Assembly (NCBI GenBank): GCA_032622095.1
Contig: CP136069.1
Coordinates: 2,017,462 to 2,081,461 of the forward strand
Source of the DNA: Siphonodentalium dalli
Lineage: Eukaryota; Mollusca; Scaphopoda; Gadilida; Siphonodentaliidae
Reading direction: 5' to 3'
Length of the DNA: 64,000 bases
Below are positions 59,771 through 64,000 of this stretch, in pieces (positions within the stretch are counted from its first letter, which is position 1; each line of letters starts with the position of its first letter). Under the pieces are notes generated by a model. It did no database searches. It was given only the letters and a program-made list of their open reading frames with translations, and had not been told where the DNA came from. A program made the position numbers and the translations under genes.

Positions 59771-60073
59771 ATGGGACTTGCTTCACGGGAGCACTGTTCA
59801 GACTGGTCTGTTGTTTTAACCCCTCCGTCGGCTACTGATATATATAAGGCTGATTTAACCCATCCGTCGGCTACTGATATATATAAGGCTGATGTAACCC
59901 CTCCGTCGGGTACTGATATATATAAGGCTGATGTAACCCCTCCGTCGGGTACTGATATATATAAGGCTGATGTAACCCCTCCGTCGGGTACTGATATATA
60001 TAAGGCTGATTTAACCCCTCCGTCGGGTACTGATATATATAAGGCTGATTTTTCAGTTATTTATCGTACTTGA
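59771..60073 (+). CDS. Repeat-encoded frame with 13-residue repeats
   Basis: An ATG-initiated frame of 100 codons, most of it six copies of a 13-residue unit (TPPSGTDIYKADV and variants) encoded by a 39-bp tandem repeat (59,817-60,050). The unit length is a multiple of 3, so the frame is kept in every copy, and substitutions between copies keep it open. ATTGG (CCAAT-box-like) words precede it at about 59,718 and 59,761. No known domain and no signal peptide. It lies antisense to the ENPP-like gene, inside its intron. It could be a small lineage-specific protein, but an in-frame minisatellite is the simpler reading. Confidence 0.25.
   Translation: MGLASREHCSDWSVVLTPPSATDIYKADLTHPSATDIYKADVTPPSGTDIYKADVTPPSGTDIYKADVTPPSGTDIYKADLTPPSGTDIYKADFSVIYRT
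59817..60050. repeat. 39-bp tandem repeat, 6 copies
   Basis: Each unit has TAACCCCTCCGTCGG, TACTGATATATATAAGGC and TGAT. Copies are about 95 percent alike. Confidence 0.95.
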
Positions 60074-60225
60074 GAACATGAATGGATCAATATGAGTCAT
60101 CCAGCTAAAGTGTTAGCTTGTACCAGGCAAAATTTGAGAATGGAAACTGATAAATTAACCTTTGAATGATAAATAACTTAATTTTTGAATAACTAGTACT
60201 GTTGCTCAAGAATTTCTTTGATATT

Positions 60226-60390
60226 CTCTGAAACTTTAAATAGAGTTATGTCTCCTTTCACTTGAAATTTAAATAGAATTACATCCCATTTCAATTGGGC
60301 TTTAAATATAGAGTTATGTCTCATTTAATTTGAAACTTTAAATAGAGTTTACATAGAGTTATGTCTTATTCCACTTGAAACTTTAAGAAG
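60226..60390. repeat. About 40-bp degenerate tandem repeat, 4-5 copies
   Basis: GAAACTTTAAATAGAGTTATG and TCTCATTTCACTT-like words alternate with small indels, ending at the palindrome that starts at 60,393. Confidence 0.75.
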
Positions 60391-60392
60391 GG

Positions 60393-60623
60393 CCCTGTGC
60401 CAATGCATTCTCTTATATATGCGAGTCGACCATAGGTCGCCTCGCATATATAAGAGAATGCATTGGCTTAACACATTAAAAATTATAAAATTGTTAAAGA
60501 ATGTAAGAAAAAATGGTAAAAAGTGTTAAAAAAAGATATTTTTTTTAGGCCAATGCATTCTCTTATATATGCGAGGCGACCTATGGTCGACTCGCATATA
60601 TAAGAGAATGCATTGGCACAGGG
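60393..60623. repeat. Nested palindrome: two mutually inverted 69-bp hairpins
   Basis: 60,399-60,467 and 60,549-60,617 are each 69-bp hairpins with arms beginning GCCAATGCATTCTCTTATAT. The second is the exact reverse complement of the first, including the asymmetric loop (GTCGACC/GGTCGCC). The outer bases CCCTGTGCC and GGCACAGGG extend the large inverted repeat to 60,393-60,623. The centre is an AT-rich stretch of about 80 bp. A diverged single hairpin half lies at about 63,095-63,122. Confidence 0.95.
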
Positions 60624-61388
60624 TTAACTGTAACTATCACAATGTGGTCAAGGAGCCGGTTCCAATGATATCCATATTTGTATGGTTCTATTGAGACAGA
60701 CCGAAGATATTTTAGGCTGTTGAAGCTTTATTTGGCCGGTTTTGGCCGTTTTGTTGGGTAAAGGGTTAATTTCTATACATGTAGGTACCTATACCAATAT
60801 GCTCCTATAGGATTCCCTATATTACTGGTATTGGAACCCATTGGTTCCCATGCATTTACTATAGGTTCATACGAGACATGTATAACTGTACTTGTTCAAT
60901 ATTATGCCAACACTATCTTCCTCTGAAATTGATGTAGTTACCAGATAGTAATAATTATACAGATTATGTAAACTGAAAATTCGTAAAATTAACGTATACA
61001 ATAATTTAGGTATGTTATAGTACGACTTTAAATTTCTTTAACACAACAAGTCCAGAACCTTTGACTTTTAAGTATTTACCCAAATATCAATTCAGTTATC
61101 AACAGATGGAGAAGGTCAGTTTAAAAATCAATGCACGAAGTTGAGCAGAAAATGCACAGAAAAGTTATGGTACCATATATTTAACGCTGAATTTTTTAAA
61201 TAACAGTTAAATAGATGGTATCATTATGTTCTTTGCTGACCCCAACATTATTTTTGTAACTCCATGCAAATTGTAATGCCGACAATTTACATGTATCTGT
61301 CAGGCAACCTCAGTGATATTTCATGGAGACCTCTCAGTTTAAAATGTTATTAACTATAAGTTAAATTGCCAGTGATGTAATACTTGAA
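60624..61388. other. ENPP intron sequence, no exon recognised
   Basis: AT-rich; several CCTATAGG-type words at 60,780-60,860 recur at 62,020-62,120. No coding signal. Confidence 0.4.
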
Positions 61389-61434
61389 TTACAAATAATG
61401 TGTAAATATAAACATCATCCTGTATCTTATAATT

Positions 61435-61607
61435 TGATAAAATAAATGTGAAGTATACTCACCAGAATTTAAACTATCAGTAAATAATCCTACATGTGAC
61501 ATAAAGAAAACCAATATAATAAACCATGACTCTTGAGATTGTGACTTCCCATTGTGAGCTATCCATGCAATGTTTGTGACATTTGAGAAAATTCCATCTG
61601 GTCGCAA
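61435..61607 (-). other. Exon-like open segment with a strong donor
   Basis: On the minus strand a frame running through WFIILVFFMSHVGLFTDSL ends at a good splice donor (GTGAGTATAC at about 61,464-61,455). An acceptor-like GCGACCAG lies near 61,598. The hydrophobic stretch could be a membrane segment, but it does not match the ENPP residues expected between the two recognised exons. Possible exon of another transcript, or chance. Confidence 0.2.
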
Positions 61608-62324
61608 TTTTCATTGAGAGCAGGTCAGTGTGATTACATAACATGTACTCATAGACACATAGAGTAAAGCAGTTGTCCCAATTAAATTGTAGGATTGGTT
61701 TCAATGTTAAAGTGATTTATTACTAGCATTGAGATACACTGATATTAATTCCACTTTACTATGATCAGACTTATACAGGGATGTAGCTAGATGGTCTCCA
61801 ATGGGGAGGGTGGATGTTCACCATGGAATTTCCAAATACATCCCCCCTTGAACCAAACCCACAAATTGTACCCTCTCCCTTGGGCTTTGATTTTTCTCAA
61901 CTGGTAGCTCGCATGGCTGGATGATATAGACTGTTCTTAATTATCAGTGGGCCAACATATCTTGAGAAAAATATAGAGATCTTGAGAAAATTGAAAAATC
62001 TCCTATAAAATTATTTATTCCTATAGGTTGTCTCAAAATGTCCTATCCATGGCAATTTTCCAATAAGAAATACGGTCCTATAGTGAATCGTCGTTTCGTG
62101 TAGGATTCCTATAGGTTCCTATAGGATCCAATATGACATTTCCATACGGGGTCCTACAACTTATTATTAATTGTATTGATCATTTAAATAATTTTAATTT
62201 ATTAAAATTCGGATTAAATCACAATATTTACACCATGTGAAAGCTTGATAAATTCGGAATATTTTAAAATGTATATTTCCAAACAAATTGTTAAAACTGC
62301 AAATTTGCCAAATAATTATTCATT
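61608..62324. other. ENPP intron sequence, no exon recognised
   Basis: AT-rich with CCTATAGG-type words at 62,020-62,120. No gene. Confidence 0.4.
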
Positions 62325-62490
62325 TTTCCATAAATATCTGCATGTTGGACTTAGTTAATTTGCAGCTTCAGATTCAGAACGGTTTCGTATTTAAATATTC
62401 TAAGTCGAGCTTCGAGGAGTAAGAGGCCAACAATATATTGAAGCCTTAATTTGAATGGTTATTTTAGTGTGATATCATGTCTGGCTGAAG
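62325..62490. repeat. Dispersed repeat, copy 2 (partner at 24,820-24,995)
   Basis: See the partner entry; about 75-80 percent similar by eye, same orientation. Confidence 0.75.
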
Positions 62491-62589
62491 TCCAAATTTT
62501 AATAGTTAACAGAAGATTTTAGCCTTCGTCACAAGCCCTCATTTTCCGGAGTGCTTATGTGGGAGACCCAAGGACTCGAATCCTTACCT

Positions 62590-62710
62590 CCACTGCACCT
62601 TAAGCATTCGAGTCCAAAGCGAGTGCTTACTGTGATCGATATAAGCACTCGAGTCCTACGCGAGTGCTTAATGTGAATGACATAAGCACTCGAATCCTTG
62701 TTGAATGCCT
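62590..62710. repeat. About 50-bp repeat with ACTCGAGT core
   Basis: AAGCACTCGAGTCC / GCGAGTGCTTA words alternate roughly three times. The motif is itself partly palindromic. Confidence 0.7.
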
Positions 62711-62742
62711 ATTAAGCCTTCATGCTCGGTAAGGGATAAACT

Positions 62743-62804
62743 CAGATTGAAGTTTCCAAATGGTGAATTTTGTGATGTACACCCATTGGGAACCTCGATT
62801 ATGC
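62743..62804. repeat. AGAATGAGG hairpin element, copy 4 (degenerate)
   Basis: GATTGAAGTTTCC, GGTGAATTTTGTGATG and CATTGGGAACCTCGATTATGC preserve the order of the family but with a shortened centre. Confidence 0.6.
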
Positions 62805-62923
62805 AATGTGTCGTCTGCAAATTTGGGGATACAGAGAAGTAAATTAAAAAGAAATAGAATCTATATGAAGAAGTTTCTGTAGAAATTTGATAATAAAGAA
62901 AATTTCTAGAGAAGATGAGGCCA

Positions 62924-63001
62924 TGCAGAATGAATTTGATTATGCTAACCCGCTATGTGGGATAGCATCACTAAATTCACCCTCTGTGTACTTCATTCTG
63001 C
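62924..63001. repeat. AGAATGAGG hairpin element, copy 5
   Basis: GCAGAATGAATTTGATTATGC start, TAGCATCACTAAATTCACC and CTTCATTCTGC end. The flanks on both sides resemble those of copy 2, so a segment of about 220 bp was duplicated, not only the hairpin. CACACTAAACTCAGGCTT after it recurs at 63,168. Confidence 0.8.
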
Positions 63002-63213
63002 AAATGACAGGCACACTAAACTCAGGCTTAGTCAGTAATGTTATACATCCATCTCAAACCTCACTGAAAATGTTTAATGTTTAACCCACAGGGAGCCTCG
63101 CACATATAGAAGAATGCACTGTGGAGTGTCGTCTGCTCCAGTCTATGTGGGGCTCTCTAAGGGTTAGACACACTAAACTCAGGCTTGCACTGCATATATC
63201 CATCATAACTTAC

Positions 63214-63344
63214 TTTGAGATCAAATTCCAGTCATCAGCAAGACCATCACTATTATAGTCAAATATGGGACCCGTGATAGCGTGAATTGGTGGACTGTTC
63301 TGTGCATAGGTGAAAAACCAAATCTCCGAATGGATCCCAGATTG
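63214..63344 (-). CDS. Internal exon of an ENPP-family protein (nuclease-like domain)
   Basis: 131-bp minus-strand exon. The acceptor is a strong polypyrimidine tract ending TTCTTTCTACAG (63,345), and the donor is AAA followed by GTAAGTTATG (63,213). The peptide includes SEIWFFTYAQNSP and IHAITGPIFDYNSDGLADD. This matches the ENPP nuclease-like domain around the conserved V-V-S-G-P-I-F-D-Y-x-x-D-G-L segment, preceded by the usual W-x-x-F/Y and Y-A residues. The DYNSDG stretch lies where vertebrate ENPPs bind a structural Ca2+. The exon is fully open and ends with two extra bases. Catalytic-domain exons would lie upstream, beyond the window's right edge. The next expected part (P-T-H-x-F to the W-V-E helix) was not found between here and the terminal exon at 38.2 kb. 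Confidence 0.7.
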
Positions 63345-63718
63345 CTGTAGAAAGAATGATAGAAACAATAAGATACGGCTGAGGCCCATATAAAATAAAT
63401 ACCTAGATTCTGATCCAATTTTTTTTAAATATTGGGGGAGGCAGGTTGAACTTATCATCTGAACATTTCCCTGTAATAAATATGGACACCTTCTGCATTT
63501 TTATTTATCTGTCATCTGCATTTATCACCTTAACATCCCTGCAAATGAATAATAAACCATTCCAATGTACACTTTTAACTGACTGGAAGATTCCATTTAA
63601 AACAGAAAGGGTCAAGAGGGTTAAAGGTAGCCATTAATTAAGGAAAGAGTGTTGATTTTGTTGTGATCTATCGAGTTAAATCGATGAAAGTTGGTCTGAC
63701 ATTTTATGTGGGATATGA

Positions 63719-63949
63719 CAGTGTTCCATATATAATGAGTGTGTCAATGACAGTGTAGCACAACTTGGAAATTTGATCATGCCATATATTGCAGTCCATA
63801 GAAAGACAGGGAACTTGGACAGTTTATATGCATACGTAACTAGAGTTATCCTGAAGATCCGTAAGCAGTTTGGGATTAATCAGATGAAACGATTGGCAGT
63901 AGGGAGTACCAAAGGAAGTAGCAATTTGATAGCATCTATCTGGAGGTGA
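63719..63949 (+). CDS. Unrecognised 76-codon open segment near the right edge
   Basis: Open plus-strand frame without an early ATG (first Met about 21 residues in). It has a protein-like composition: VNDSVAQLGNLIMPYIAVH, then LDSLYAYVTRVILKIRKQFG, which looks like amphipathic helices. The same frame continues upstream of one stop (TGA at 63,716) for another dozen sensible residues, so it may be a decayed coding segment. No family recognised; helical-repeat protein or transposon remnant are both possible. It is antisense to the ENPP-like gene. Confidence 0.25.
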   Translation, partial: QCSIYNECVNDSVAQLGNLIMPYIAVHRKTGNLDSLYAYVTRVILKIRKQFGINQMKRLAVGSTKGSSNLIASIWR

Positions 63950-64000
63950 TCAAAAACATGCCTGTAAATTTTCGAAACATTTCACCAATAAATGCGGGCT

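Noticed and set aside
61435-61607. The missing middle exon of the ENPP-like gene
   Set aside because: Good donor site, but the peptide is hydrophobic and lacks the P-T-H and W-V-E features expected there.

Overview
The window is eukaryotic, most likely from a marine-invertebrate-like metazoan genome. It is AT-rich and intron-rich, dominated by tandem repeats and nested transposable elements, and holds a tRNA-derived SINE, a Ty3/gypsy LTR element and spliced exons of an ectonucleotide pyrophosphatase/phosphodiesterase (ENPP)-type gene. There is no bacterial-style operon, rRNA or CRISPR. The species cannot be named from the sequence.

Layout. (1) 1-10,098 is a satellite with a 155-bp unit and 192-bp variants, carrying nested higher-order duplications. 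(2) 10,099-22,027 is an 11.9-kb insertion with short inverted termini and a TA target duplication. It splits the satellite, which resumes exactly in phase at 22,028 and ends near 23,169. The insert is itself a graveyard: a BED-finger relic, four TTAA-flanked foldback elements, a minus-strand SINE with a 12-bp target duplication, a 350-bp triplication and a 214-bp-arm palindrome. (3) 23.2-26.4 kb and 35.5-36.5 kb are repeat-derived flanks containing inverted and direct copies of each other. (4) 26,463-35,451 is a decayed minus-strand Ty3/gypsy element (gag, protease, RT, RNase H, integrase, possible env-like tail). Its RNase H region is interrupted by a 903-bp hAT-like element with an 8-bp target duplication. 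(5) 36.9-38.2 kb holds a head-to-head degenerate minisatellite and a 60-66-bp tandem repeat. (6) 38,228-38,368 (minus) is the probable last coding exon of an ENPP-family gene, and 63,214-63,344 (minus) is an upstream exon of the same kind of protein. Between them lie about 25 kb of intron-like DNA, including a 17.1-kb minisatellite of about 400 copies of a 43-bp unit (40,086-57,195) and a cluster of foldback and hairpin elements (57.3-63.1 kb).

The only convincing host gene is the ENPP-like one. Its two visible exons are in the right order on one strand, have plausible splice sites and match successive parts of the C-terminal nuclease-like domain. The roughly 60 residues expected between them were not found by eye, so pseudogene status or an unrecognised exon remains open. 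Everything else is repeat biology: a satellite cut by a large transposon, transposons nested in transposons, and a giant VNTR-like array probably inside an intron.
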